A DNA stretch of 64,000 bases from Roseateles noduli (GTDB taxonomy: Bacteria; Pseudomonadota; Gammaproteobacteria; Burkholderiales; Burkholderiaceae_C), in NCBI GenBank assembly GCA_002205125.1, contig NIOE01000011.1, positions 62,001-126,000 on the forward strand. Reading direction: 5' to 3'. A model generated the notes under the pieces. The model was not told the origin of the DNA. It saw only the letters and a list, made by a program, of their open reading frames with translations, and searched no databases. Made by a program: the position numbers and the translations under genes. Every line of letters begins with the position of its first letter. Positions within the stretch are counted from its first letter, which is position 1. Of this stretch, positions 40,897 through 52,982 are shown piece by piece.

Positions 40897-40958
40897 CCAG
40901 GGCTCCGCTTGGTGAATACAACGCTTAGGATGCCGGACAGGGTTGTCGGCAAGAAGGG

Positions 40959-44191
<3,233 letters not shown>

Positions 44192-44195
<4 letters not shown>

Positions 44196-46216
44196 TCACG
44201 CTGCGCAACATCGTGCTGCGCCGCGGCACCAAGGTCGTTCTCGATGACGCGAGCGTCGTGCTGCAACCCGGCGAGAAGGTCGGCCTGGTGGGCCGCAACG
44301 GCGCCGGCAAGTCCAGCCTGTTCTCCCTGCTGACCGACCGCCTGCACAGCGACAAGGGCGACGTGGAGATCCCGCGTCACTGGGCGCTCGCCGAAGTGGC
44401 GCAGCACATGCCCGAGACCGACATGCCGGCCACCGAGTTCGTGCTGGAGGGCGACGTCCGCCTGATGGCCGCGCGCAAGGCGCTGGCCGAGGCCGAGGCC
44501 GCCGACGACGGCCACGCCATCGCCGACGCCTACGCGCTGCTGATGGACGCCGGCAGCCTCGACGCCCCCGCCCGCGCGCAGGCGCTGATGATGGGCCTGG
44601 GCTTCAAGGGCGCGCAGGTCGACGCGCCGGTCAACAGCTTCTCCGGCGGCTGGCGCATGCGGCTGCAGCTGGCGCGCGCGCTGATGTGCCCGTCCGACCT
44701 GATGCTGCTGGACGAGCCGACCAACCACTTGGACCTGGACGCCCTGGTCTGGCTGGAAGCCTGGCTGCAGCGCTATGAAGGCACGATGATCATCATCAGC
44801 CATGACCGCGAGTTCCTGGACGCGATCACCAAGGTCACGCTGCACCTGGACGAGGCCAAGCTGCACCGCTACGGCGGCAACTACACCGCCTTCGAGTCGA
44901 TGCGCGCGGAGCGCATGCTCCAGCAGCAGCAGGCCTTCAGCAAGCAGCAGGAGCGCATGGCGCATCTGCAGAAGTTCATCGACCGCTTCAAGGCCAAGGC
45001 CAGCAAGGCCAAGCAGGCGCAGAGCCGCGTGAAGGCGCTGGAACGCATGGAGCGCCTCGCGCCCGTGCTGACGGCGTCGGACTTCAGCTTCGAGTTCCGC
45101 GAGCCGCTGAACCTGCCCAATCCGATGCTGATGTTCGACACGGTCTCGGTGGGCTACGACACCGACGAGGGCGAGAAGGTCATCGTGCGCGGCATCGACC
45201 GCTCGGTGCTGGCCGGCCAGCGTTTCGGCATCCTGGGCGCGAACGGCCAGGGCAAGTCGACCTTCGTGAAGACGGTGGCGCGCATGCAGCGCGCGATGGG
45301 CGGCACGATCACCGAAGGCAAGGGCCTGTCGATCGGCTACTTCGCGCAGCAGGAAATGGACGTGCTGCGGCCCGACGAAGGCCCGCTGATGCACATGATC
45401 CGCCTGGCCAAGGAGGTCAGCCCGAACGCCCGCGAGCAGGAACTGCGCGACTTCCTGGGCCAGTTCCGCTTCGTCGGCGACATGGTGAACCAGGAAGTGG
45501 GCAGCCTGTCCGGCGGCGAGAAGGCGCGGCTGGTGCTGGCGATGCTGGTCTGGCAGCGCCCCAACCTGCTGCTGCTGGACGAGCCGACCAACCACCTGGA
45601 CCTGCAGACGCGCGAGGCGCTGTCGATGGCGCTCAACGAGTTCGAAGGCACCGTCATGCTGGTCAGCCACGATCGCGCGCTGCTGCGCGAGGTCTGCGAC
45701 GAGTTCTGGCTCGTGGCCGACGGCAAGCTCGCGCCCTTCGACGGCGACCTGGACGACTACCAGCGCTGGCTGCTGGACCGGTCCAAGGAGGCAGCGAAGC
45801 TCGCCAAGGAAGAGGCCAAGCAGGCGCTGCGTGCCGCGCGCTCCAGCAGCGCGTCGCCCGCGTCCGCACCGGCCCCGGTGGTCGCGGCGCCCGTGGTTGC
45901 CGCGCCGGTCGCGCCGGCAGCGCCGCCCGCGCCCGTCAAGCGCGAGGATCGCAAGCTCAGCGGCCAGGCCCGTCAGAAGCTGTCCGAGCAGACCCGCCCG
46001 CTGCGCAAGGAGATGGAGCAGATCGACGCCCGCATGAAGGCGTGGACGGAGGAACGCGCCGCGCTCGAAGCGCAGTTGTCCAGCCCGAGCCAGACGCCCG
46101 CGCAGATCGCGGACGCCGGCAAGCGCCTGAAGGCCATCGGCGATGAGGTCGAGGCCGCGGAACTGCGCTGGCTGGAACTCAGCGAGCAGGTCGACGCCAT
46201 CCACGCGACAGGCTGA
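44192..46216 (+). CDS. ABC-F family ATPase (YheS/Uup-like)
   Basis: A 674-residue duplicated-ATPase protein without transmembrane segments, so it acts on ribosomes rather than in transport. The first cassette has Walker A GRNGAGKSS, signature SGGWRMRLQ and Walker B LMLLDEPTNHLD. The second has GANGQGKST, SGGEKARLV and LLLLDEPTNHLD. A P-site-tRNA-interaction linker lies between the cassettes. The C-terminal ~130 residues are an Ala/Pro linker then a coiled coil (EQIDARMKAWTEERAALEAQ). It overlaps prmB by four bases and is followed by a strong terminator. Confidence 0.9.
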
Positions 46217-46241
46217 GCCCGCCTCGGCACCCCGCGCCACG

Positions 46242-46280
46242 AACGCCTCGGCGACCTCGGTCTCCGGGGCGTTTTTCTTT
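46242..46280 (+). terminator. Rho-independent terminator after the ABC-F gene
   Basis: AACGCCTCGG (46242-46251) pairs with CCGGGGCGTT (46264-46273), with one T-G pair, followed by TTTTTCTTTC. It ends the dapE-prmB-ABC-F transcript. Confidence 0.8.
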
Positions 46281-46337
46281 CTGGAAGTTCCGGCGACTGC
46301 CGCCGATAGTTCCCGTCAACCGCGCTCAAAGACCATT

Positions 46338-46370
46338 TCAATTGTGCGCAATTGAATTGCTCGCTATAGT
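46338..46370 (+). promoter_or_regulatory. ohrR promoter with overlapping inverted-repeat operator
   Basis: TCAATTGTGCGCAATTGA (46338-46355) is an inverted repeat with perfect seven-base arms, resembling OhrR operators. A further half-site (AATTG) follows it. TTGTGC (46342-46347) and TATAGT (46365-46370) are spaced 17 bases apart as -35 and -10. The repressor would therefore block its own promoter. Confidence 0.65.
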
Positions 46371-46377
46371 TCATCCC

Positions 46378-46941
46378 ATGCCGAAGACAACACCCTTCAA
46401 CCCGCAGGACGCCGCCGCAGTCGCCGTGGCCGATTCCCGCGACCTGCCGATGCCGGCCGGCACAGACTGGTTGAAGCTGGACGTCCAGCTGTGCTTCGCG
46501 CTGTATTCGACCTCGCTGGCGATGACCAAGCTCTACAAGCCGCTGCTGGCTCCATTGGGCCTGACCTATCCGCAGTACCTGGCGATGCTGGTGCTGTGGG
46601 AGACCGACGGCCCGAGCGTGTCCGATCTGGGGCAACGGCTGAACCTGGATTCCGGCACGCTGACGCCGCTGCTGAAGCGCCTGGAAGCGAATGGCCTCAT
46701 CGAACGTCGCCGCGCGCTCGCCGACGAGCGCCGCGTCGAGATCCACCTGACGGCGGCCGGCCGCGCCCTGCGCGATCAGGCGGTCGCCATCCCCGAACAA
46801 CTGGCCTGCGCCAGCGCCTGCGGCCCCGCCGAACTGGAATCGCTGACCCGTCGCCTGCATGAATTGCGAGCCAACGTACTGACCCACCTGGCCCGCGATC
46901 CCGCCCTTCCCGTCACTGCCGACGAGGATGGCGAGACCTGA
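46378..46941 (+). CDS. ohrR: MarR-family organic-peroxide sensor OhrR
   Basis: A 187-residue winged-helix repressor. The redox-sensing cysteine is Cys39 in [13 protein letters not shown], followed by [20 protein letters not shown], the OhrR signature. The DNA-binding region is [20 protein letters not shown], and the wing follows in [17 protein letters not shown]. Peroxide oxidation of Cys39 should release DNA. The inverted repeat at 46338-46355 directly upstream is the likely operator. It precedes ohr by 57 bases in the same direction. Confidence 0.9.
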   Translation: MPKTTPFNPQDAAAVAVADSRDLPMPAGTDWLKLDVQLCFALYSTSLAMTKLYKPLLAPLGLTYPQYLAMLVLWETDGPSVSDLGQRLNLDSGTLTPLLKRLEANGLIERRRALADERRVEIHLTAAGRALRDQAVAIPEQLACASACGPAELESLTRRLHELRANVLTHLARDPALPVTADEDGET

Positions 46942-46998
46942 CCCCGAGTTGTCCGTTCACCCCACCCACCTTCACCCATCACCACCAAGGAGCCTCAC

Positions 46999-47433
46999 AT
47001 GGCCATCGAAAAAGCCCTCTACACCGCTACTGCCACCGCTACCGGCGGCCGTCAAGGCACCGCGCACTCGTCGGACGACCGCCTGAAGGTCCAACTGTCC
47101 ACGCCCAAGGCGCTGGGCGGCGACGACGGCGCCGGCACCAACCCCGAGCAGCTGTTCGCCGCGGGTTACTCGGCCTGCTTCATCGGCGCGATGAAGGCCG
47201 TCTCCGGCCGCAACAAGGTCGCCCTGCCGGCCGAAGTCTCGATCACCAGCGAAGTCGGCATCGGCCCTCACGCCAACAAGCCGGGCGCTTTCGGCATCGC
47301 CGTCTCGATGAAGATCTCGGTGCCGGGCATGGACCGCGCCGCGCTGGAGAAGCTGGTCGCCGAGGCGCACGAGGTCTGCCCGTACTCGAACGCCACCCGC
47401 GGCAACATCGACGTCACGCTGACGATCGTCTGA
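46999..47433 (+). CDS. ohr: Organic hydroperoxide resistance protein Ohr
   Basis: A 144-residue thiol peroxidase of the Ohr/OsmC family that reduces organic hydroperoxides, usually with lipoylated partners. The catalytic cysteines are Cys60 in AAGYSACFIGA and Cys127 in EVCPYSNATRGN. A strong AAGGAG precedes the ATG. No separate promoter is clear between ohrR and ohr, so both are probably read from the ohrR promoter. Confidence 0.95.
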   Translation: MAIEKALYTATATATGGRQGTAHSSDDRLKVQLSTPKALGGDDGAGTNPEQLFAAGYSACFIGAMKAVSGRNKVALPAEVSITSEVGIGPHANKPGAFGIAVSMKISVPGMDRAALEKLVAEAHEVCPYSNATRGNIDVTLTIV

Positions 47434-47470
47434 TCGTCCGGGTCCGGCTCGTTCCGGATCCGCGATGAAA

Positions 47471-47495
47471 AAAGCGCCGGCATTGCCGGCGCTTT
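47471..47495. terminator. Bidirectional terminator between ohr and asparaginase
   Basis: AAAGCGCCGGC (47471-47481) pairs perfectly with GCCGGCGCTTT (47485-47495). The A run before and T run after let it serve both converging genes. Confidence 0.78.
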
Positions 47496-47527
47496 GTCGT
47501 TGTGGAGCGCCGCGACGCGCGTCGAGC

Positions 47528-48463
47528 TCAGCGGGACCGCAGCAGCGTGAGCATCAGTTCGATGCGAGCGGCCCAGGGCGACAGCGCCGCGGCAGGCTCG
47601 TCGATCGCGCCGACGATGCGCCCCTGCGCGCAGCGCGTCGTGCGCCAGACCGGGACGCCTGCATCCTTCAGCGCCTGCACCGGCGCTTCCAGCGCCTGGT
47701 TCAGCGTGCCGTTCCCCGTGCAGGCCAACACCAGGCCTTGGAGCCCGGCCGCGCGCCATGCGTCGAGCGAACGCGCATCGGCGCCCGCATGGCTGGCCAG
47801 CACCTCGACCCACGGCCACCGCGACGCGTCTTCAGGCAGCACGTTCGCACCCAACGCTTCGCCCTGCGGCCAGTCGCGGAAGCGGCGCACGACGCCCTCC
47901 TCCACCACGGCCAGGGGACCGGCATCGGGCCCGGTCCCGAAGGCATCGAGCCGGTAGGTGTGCGTCTTGCGCAGCTCCAGCCCCGACAAGACCTGACCCG
48001 CGACCACCGCGACGACGCCGCGCACGCCGACGGTCTCCGCCACGGCCACCGCATCGAGCAGGTTCTGCGGCCCGTCCGCCTGAATCGCCGTCGCCGGCCG
48101 CATCGCCGCCGTCAGGACGACCGGCTTCTCCGGCGCGAGCACGCGCTGCAGCAGGTAGGCGGTCTCTTCCAGCGTGTCCGTGCCGTGCGTGATCACGATG
48201 CCGCGGACCTCGGGACGGTCCAGGTGCTCCCGCACCCGGCGCGCGAGCCGCGCCCAGGTCGCGTGATCCATGTCCTTGCTGTCGAGCTGGGCGAGCTGCT
48301 CAGCCTCCAGCGCCTTGGACGCCAGCGCCGGCACCGCCCCCACCAGCGACTCGACCGACAGCGAGCCGGCCTTGTAGCCGACGTTGTCCGTCGCGCTGCC
48401 GGAAGCGCCGGCGATGGTCCCGCCGGTGCCGATGATCACGAGGGTCTGGGCCGCACTTTGCAA
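47528..48463 (-). CDS. L-asparaginase
   Basis: A 311-residue amidohydrolase of the bacterial asparaginase family. The nucleophile motif is IGTGGTIAGASGS, the second Thr motif is ITHGTDTLEETAYLL, and the catalytic Lys region is VVLTAAMRPATAIQADGP. There is no signal peptide, so it is the cytoplasmic form. The start is a TTG at 48463, supported by AGGAG eight bases upstream. That ribosome binding site overlaps the first LexA box of the divergent lexA promoter. Confidence 0.9.
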   Translation of the reverse strand: MQSAAQTLVIIGTGGTIAGASGSATDNVGYKAGSLSVESLVGAVPALASKALEAEQLAQLDSKDMDHATWARLARRVREHLDRPEVRGIVITHGTDTLEETAYLLQRVLAPEKPVVLTAAMRPATAIQADGPQNLLDAVAVAETVGVRGVVAVVAGQVLSGLELRKTHTYRLDAFGTGPDAGPLAVVEEGVVRRFRDWPQGEALGANVLPEDASRWPWVEVLASHAGADARSLDAWRAAGLQGLVLACTGNGTLNQALEAPVQALKDAGVPVWRTTRCAQGRIVGAIDEPAAALSPWAARIELMLTLLRSR

Positions 48464-48474
48464 TTTCTCGTCTC

Positions 48475-48490
48475 CTGTATAAAAATCCAG
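48475..48490. promoter_or_regulatory. LexA (SOS) box 1
   Basis: CTGTATAAAAATCCAG fits CTG-N10-CAG with an AT-rich spacer. It lies ~86 bases before the lexA start and 12 bases upstream of the asparaginase start. Confidence 0.75.
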
Positions 48491-48493
48491 ATG

Positions 48494-48509
48494 CTGGATG
48501 AATTCTCAG
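48494..48509. promoter_or_regulatory. LexA (SOS) box 2
   Basis: CTGGATGAATTCTCAG also fits CTG-N10-CAG, three bases after box 1. Two adjacent boxes fit tight autoregulation of lexA. An ATG at 48498 falls inside this box, so translation most likely begins downstream. Confidence 0.65.
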
Positions 48510-48575
48510 GCGGTTCCTGAACCTCAGGTCGCCGCGTCTTCGACCTCCGCCCCTCCATCGAATAAAGGCTTGCTC

Positions 48576-49253
48576 GTGGACACTCCGCCCAAACTCACCG
48601 CCCGGCAACAGCAGATCTTCGATCTGGTCCGCGACAGCATCGAGAGCACCGGATCGCCGCCCACCCGCGCGGAGATCGCGCAGCAGCTCGGCTTCAAGTC
48701 GGCCAACGCCGCCGAGGAACACCTGCAGGCCCTGGCGCGCAAGGGCGTCATCGAACTGGTGGGCGGCACGGCGCGCGGAATCCGGCTGCCGTCGACGGCG
48801 CTGCGCCAGGTCAACCGCGCCCGGGAGCACAGCCAGTTCGCTCTGCCGCTGGCTTCGCTGGCGCAACTGACCTTGCCGCTGGTGGGCCGGGTCGCCGCGG
48901 GCGCGCCCATCCTCGCCGAGGAACATGTGGAGCAGCACTATAGCGTCGACCCCTCGACGTTCTCGAAGACGCCGGACTTCCTGCTGCGCGTGAAAGGCAT
49001 GAGCATGAAGGACATCGGCATCATGGACGGCGACCTGCTGGCCGTGAAGAAGACGGCCGAGGCCCGCAACGGCCAGATCGTCGTGGCCCGCCTGGGCGAC
49101 GAGGTCACCGTCAAGCGCTATCAGCGCCACGCCGGCGGCATCCGGCTGCTGCCGGAGAACCCCGACTTCCAGCCGATCGAGGTCACCGCCGAGGACGAGG
49201 GCTTCGCGCTCGAGGGCCTGGCGGTCGGGCTGATCCGCTCCGGCTTCCATTGA
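48576..49253 (+). CDS. lexA: SOS repressor LexA
   Basis: A 225-residue repressor-protease. The N-terminal winged helix is [20 protein letters not shown] through [19 protein letters not shown]. The self-cleavage Ala-Gly is in GRVAAGAPI, the catalytic Ser is in [10 protein letters not shown], and the catalytic Lys is in DEVTVKRYQ. Start GTG 48576 is chosen by family length and the AAAGG upstream; a longer frame from 48498 would start inside the SOS box. It represses DNA-damage genes, possibly including its divergent neighbour. Confidence 0.95.
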   Translation: MDTPPKLTARQQQIFDLVRDSIESTGSPPTRAEIAQQLGFKSANAAEEHLQALARKGVIELVGGTARGIRLPSTALRQVNRAREHSQFALPLASLAQLTLPLVGRVAAGAPILAEEHVEQHYSVDPSTFSKTPDFLLRVKGMSMKDIGIMDGDLLAVKKTAEARNGQIVVARLGDEVTVKRYQRHAGGIRLLPENPDFQPIEVTAEDEGFALEGLAVGLIRSGFH

Positions 49254-49257
49254 GCGT

Positions 49258-49325
49258 TGAGCCCTTTCGCCCTTGCGCTCTTGCGCACTTTCGCTCTTGC
49301 GCCCTTGAGCGGTTGAACGCTTGAA
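49258..49325. repeat. Degenerate ~10-bp repeat after lexA
   Basis: The gap between lexA and the convergent operon consists of variations on a CTTGCGC/TTGAGCG unit (cttgcgct, cttgcgca, cttgcgcc, ttgagcgg). No stable terminator is obvious. It may be a decayed repeat array. Confidence 0.5.
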
Positions 49326-49337
49326 GGCGCCGGCGCG

Positions 49338-51193
49338 TCAGAACAGCGCGCCGGTCACCATCAGCACCCCGGTTCCGCCACCGATCTGCGACGGCGTCTC
49401 GCTGCGCACGTCGCCGAGCTGCGCGGCCCGCGCGGGATCGATCTGGTCCCCGCCGACATTCACCTGCGCGCCGTAGAAGATGTTGCGGATCTGCATCTTG
49501 GCGCGCAGCCCGTACAGCATCGGCGAGGCCGGGTTGAAGTAGTCCAGCCGGCTGCCCGAGGCCGACAGCTCGATCCGGAAGGCCGGGAGGTCTTCCGTGC
49601 CCTGCTGCCCGAGGTAGGTGTAGCGGATGTCGCCGCGCCAATCGGACAGGTCCAGCGATCGCAGGTTCGATCCCGTGATCCCCGCGCTGGCGCCCAGGCC
49701 CAGCGAATCCCGCCGCCGAGCTTGAAGTCGAAATCCGCGAACGGCGACGCGCGGGTCGCCCAGCCGCCCTGCGCCGCGCCGCCGCCGGCCGGATCGGCGA
49801 GCGTGTCGCCGGGCTGCAGGCTCATGTGGGTGATCTTGAAGCCCATCTTGCGCAGCGGCCCCTCGGCCGGCGCGTAGGCCAGTCCCTCGGTGAAGAACAT
49901 CGAGGTGAGCCGGTCCGCCTGGGCGCCGCTGAAATGTCCGCCGACCTCGCCGAGCAGGAACACCCCGCTGTCGCCGAACAACGCGCCGGCGCGGAAGCGC
50001 CGATCCGGCACGACGCCTTGCGCGCCCAGCTCGGGCGTGGGCTGCGTGTCGCGGTAGTCGCCCCAGACGCTGCCCTGCCAGCCGCGGTACTTGCGCGTGT
50101 CGCCGGTGTCGACGCCGCCCGACGCGAACTGCGCCAGGTTCACCGTGCCGCCAAAATGCTGCAGCCGCCCCGCGCGGCCTTCCGCGCCCTGCGCCGAATC
50201 CAGGCTCAGACCCTGCGGCAGGTTGCCGCCGAAATAACTGTCGGCCGCGTAGAACGGGTGGCTGGGCATCAGCAACGGGCCGATGTCGAAGACGCCCGGC
50301 GCCTTGAGCTTCTCCTTGAACACCAGGCCCACGACGCCTTTCACCAAAGCCAGATCGGCGTTCCAGGTGTCGTCGGCCAGGCCCGCGCTGTCGGCCTCGC
50401 CTTCGGTCGCGTGGGCCTTGACCATGATCCCGATCTGCGCGAGCACGCCCGCCAGGATCAGCGTCTGGTAGTTGTCCTTGAGCCGCCGCAGGAAACGGTC
50501 GCTGGCCAGGTACTCGTCGACCCGCAGGCCGACGATGCGGCTGGCCAGGTCGGTCTTGAGCGACAGGCTCGGCGTCAGCGGCTCGATCGCGTCGAGATAC
50601 TTGCCGGCGGTCGACAGGCTGGTGCCGAAGTCGGGCCCGTACCTGAGCCCGCCCACGCCGCCCAGGGGCAGCGTCAGCGCGCTGTACAGGCCGAAGTACG
50701 ACGCCGACTCCGTGCCCTTGAGCTTCAACTTGTTGCGCTCGTCGAGACTGAAATCGCTGCCGTAGCGCAGGTCCTGGTAGAGGTCCCGGACCAGACCAAT
50801 GATCAGCGGGTGGTCTTCGATCTTCTCGGCCATCGCCTGCAGGTTGACGGTGCCCGTGCTGCTCTGGCCCGTCTGGCCGGGTTGGCCCGTCTGGGCGGGC
50901 GCCGTGGAAGCGCCCTGCGCGGGCGTGGATGCCGATGCCGATGCGGGTACGGGTACGACGGGTGCCGCGCCGGGCGCCGGCTCGCGCTGGATCATGCCCC
51001 TGCGGCCGTTGACGGAGGACGCCGCGCATCGCGGGCAGCCGCCGCCGCACGCGCAGGGTGCGGGTCCGCCCGCGATGGCCGCGCCCCTGGCCGGCGACAT
51101 CGCCGAAACGGACGGCCCCGCGGCATTGCGCGCGGCCCGATGCCCACCCGCGCGCGCGCCGCCGTCGCGCTGCGTCGACGCCACCGGGCTCAT
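49338..51193 (-). CDS. Large putative cargo/accessory protein of the injection-system operon, frameshifted near its C-terminus
   Basis: From ATG 51193 (ATGA overlap with the previous stop) the product carries CACGGGCPRC at residues 47-56, a Pro/Ala/Gln-rich stretch, then a ~400-residue globular region with no family I recognise. It is rich in beta segments and Gly/Tyr (YFGLYSALTLPLGGVGG, GVFLLGEVGGHFSGAQADRL), somewhat porin-like. At FDFKLGGG the frame breaks at a CCC run (49709-49711). In-frame continuation gives Arg/Ser shadow sequence to 49460. A shift restores SLGLGASAGITGSNLRSLDL through GGGTGVLMVTGALF, ending at 49338. The true product is ~618 residues if the shift is an error. Last gene of the operon. 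Confidence 0.68.
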
Positions 51194-52974
51194 GGCCACC
51201 CCGTCGACGACAACAGCGCGTGACAGGGATTGGCGCCCTTGCCCTTGAGCGCCTTCACGACGGCCGGGTTCTCGGGATCGACATGGACCGGCTTGGCCGG
51301 CGGCGCCGCGCCGGGCGGCTTCACGAGCCCCGCCGGCCGGATCGCCATGCGCAGCTCGACCACCGGCTTCGCACCGACGCCGCCGTCGGTGGCCGCCTGC
51401 ACGCGGGTCAGCGTCTCGTCCTTGCCGGGCGTGGTCTCGACGTCCACCGTGTCCACCGCGATGGCCGCGCGCAGCTGGGTCGCCACCTTGTCCGCGCGGG
51501 ACTTGCCCACGCCCGCCTGGGTGTCGGCCTTGTCGCGCAGCCCGACCTCGTCGACCAGCAGCAGCGGATTGCCGTCGAGGAAATCCACCGCCGACTTGAT
51601 CTGCGCCGCGAAGGGCGCGGGATCGTCCGCGTCCGGCTTGTAGGGCCCGACGGTGAAGACCCGCAGCGACTCGCCGCGATGCGCCCCCTCCGCGGCCAGG
51701 CCGCGCCGGTCGCCGGGTATGCCCATCTCCACGGCGAGCGCATTCTGGATGCGGACCGTCGAATCGTGCTGATCGTCGTAGGCGCGGTCGGTGCCGTGGC
51801 CCGCATGCGCCTTGATCTGCATCAGCGCGGCATGGCCGCAGAGCTCATGGCCGAAGGCCTCGACCGGCTGCAGGTCCTGCACCTTCGGCGTCTTGCCGCC
51901 GGTCCAGTATGCGAGCGCGGGCGCGTCGGGGCCGCTGGTCGGCGTCATGCGCACCAGACGGTCCTTGTCGCTGGTGGTCGGCGCGTCCTGCGTGGTGATG
52001 ACAATGCGCCAGGGCGAGCCCGGCCCCTTGGCCAGCGTGCACAGGCAGCAGCACCCGACCTTCTGCTTGCTCGCGGCGACGGCGTCGAACTTGAAGCTCG
52101 CGCAGTCGGTGCCCTTTTTCGCATCGACCGTCTTGCCCTTGAGCTCGAAGTCGGGGCACAGCGACGTCACCAGCGACCCCACCGTCGACAGGGCCGTCTT
52201 CTCATCGATCGAATCCTTGTGCGTGGTATCGACCTGCAGCGTGCGCTGGACCTCGCGGCCGCCGCCGGCCTGCTGCACGACGTGCACCAGCTCGTGCGCA
52301 AGCAGCCGTTGCCCGGCGGCGCTGCCCGGCGCGTATTCGCCGGCGCCGAAGACGATGTCGTTGCCCAGCGTGAAGGCGCGGGCCTGCACCGCATCGGCCC
52401 CTCGCGCGGCCGGGCCGTCGGCATGCACGCGGACGTCGCCGAGGTCGTGACCCAGCCGCGGCTCGAAGAAGCCGCGCAGGTCCTCCGGCAGCGGCGATCC
52501 GCCCTGCTTCGCGGCGCGTTCGGCGGTGGCGATGTCGATACCGCCGGTGCCGAGGCCCTCGGTGCCCAGGGTCGCAGCGGCGGCCGCGGTATCGGCAGCA
52601 GTATCGGCAGCGGTATCGAAGGCCGCCTCGCGCTGGATCGTGCGGTCACGCCGGGCGTCCTCCTCCTCGCAGGCGGCGCACTGGCGCTGCAACCGCGACA
52701 CGGACGGGGTGACGCGGGTCGGCGTCGGCGTGCGCATGATCCGGTCGGCGATGTCGTCCGCCTCCTGTTCATGGCGATCCCCCGGGGTGCTGACGGTCGG
52801 CTTGCGCTGCAGCGCCGAGCCCCGGCAGCGCGGGCAGCCGCCGCCGCAGGCGCAAGCCCCTGGCGCGGGCGCGGCGACCTGCCGCACCTCGTGCGCCGGC
52901 GCGGCCGGCTCCGACGCGCGCCGGCCCGCGCCGGGCGATGCCGCGCGGGCGCGGGAGGCGGTGGTGTGGTCCAT
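51190..52974 (-). CDS. DUF4157 protein with OmpA-like C-terminus, putative eCIS cargo/accessory
   Basis: A 594-residue protein. CACGGGCPRC lies at 41-50, then LQRKPTVSTPGDRHEQEADD and a second Cys pair (QRQCAACEEE). The DUF4157 domain (~140-240) has the HExxH motif HELVHVVQQ (His227). A unique middle (~245-430) has clustered Cys (CCCLC) and a second metal-like motif GHELCGHAALM. The C-terminal ~130 residues (LLLVDEVGLRDKADTQAGVG and after) look OmpA-like. DUF4157 proteins are frequent neighbours of extracellular contractile injection systems. ATG 52974 has AGGG nearby and lies eight bases after the previous gene. Confidence 0.75.
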   Translation of the reverse strand: MDHTTASRARAASPGAGRRASEPAAPAHEVRQVAAPAPGACACGGGCPRCRGSALQRKPTVSTPGDRHEQEADDIADRIMRTPTPTRVTPSVSRLQRQCAACEEEDARRDRTIQREAAFDTAADTAADTAAAAATLGTEGLGTGGIDIATAERAAKQGGSPLPEDLRGFFEPRLGHDLGDVRVHADGPAARGADAVQARAFTLGNDIVFGAGEYAPGSAAGQRLLAHELVHVVQQAGGGREVQRTLQVDTTHKDSIDEKTALSTVGSLVTSLCPDFELKGKTVDAKKGTDCASFKFDAVAASKQKVGCCCLCTLAKGPGSPWRIVITTQDAPTTSDKDRLVRMTPTSGPDAPALAYWTGGKTPKVQDLQPVEAFGHELCGHAALMQIKAHAGHGTDRAYDDQHDSTVRIQNALAVEMGIPGDRRGLAAEGAHRGESLRVFTVGPYKPDADDPAPFAAQIKSAVDFLDGNPLLLVDEVGLRDKADTQAGVGKSRADKVATQLRAAIAVDTVDVETTPGKDETLTRVQAATDGGVGAKPVVELRMAIRPAGLVKPPGAAPPAKPVHVDPENPAVVKALKGKGANPCHALLSSTGWP

Positions 52975-52982
52975 CGCGAGCC

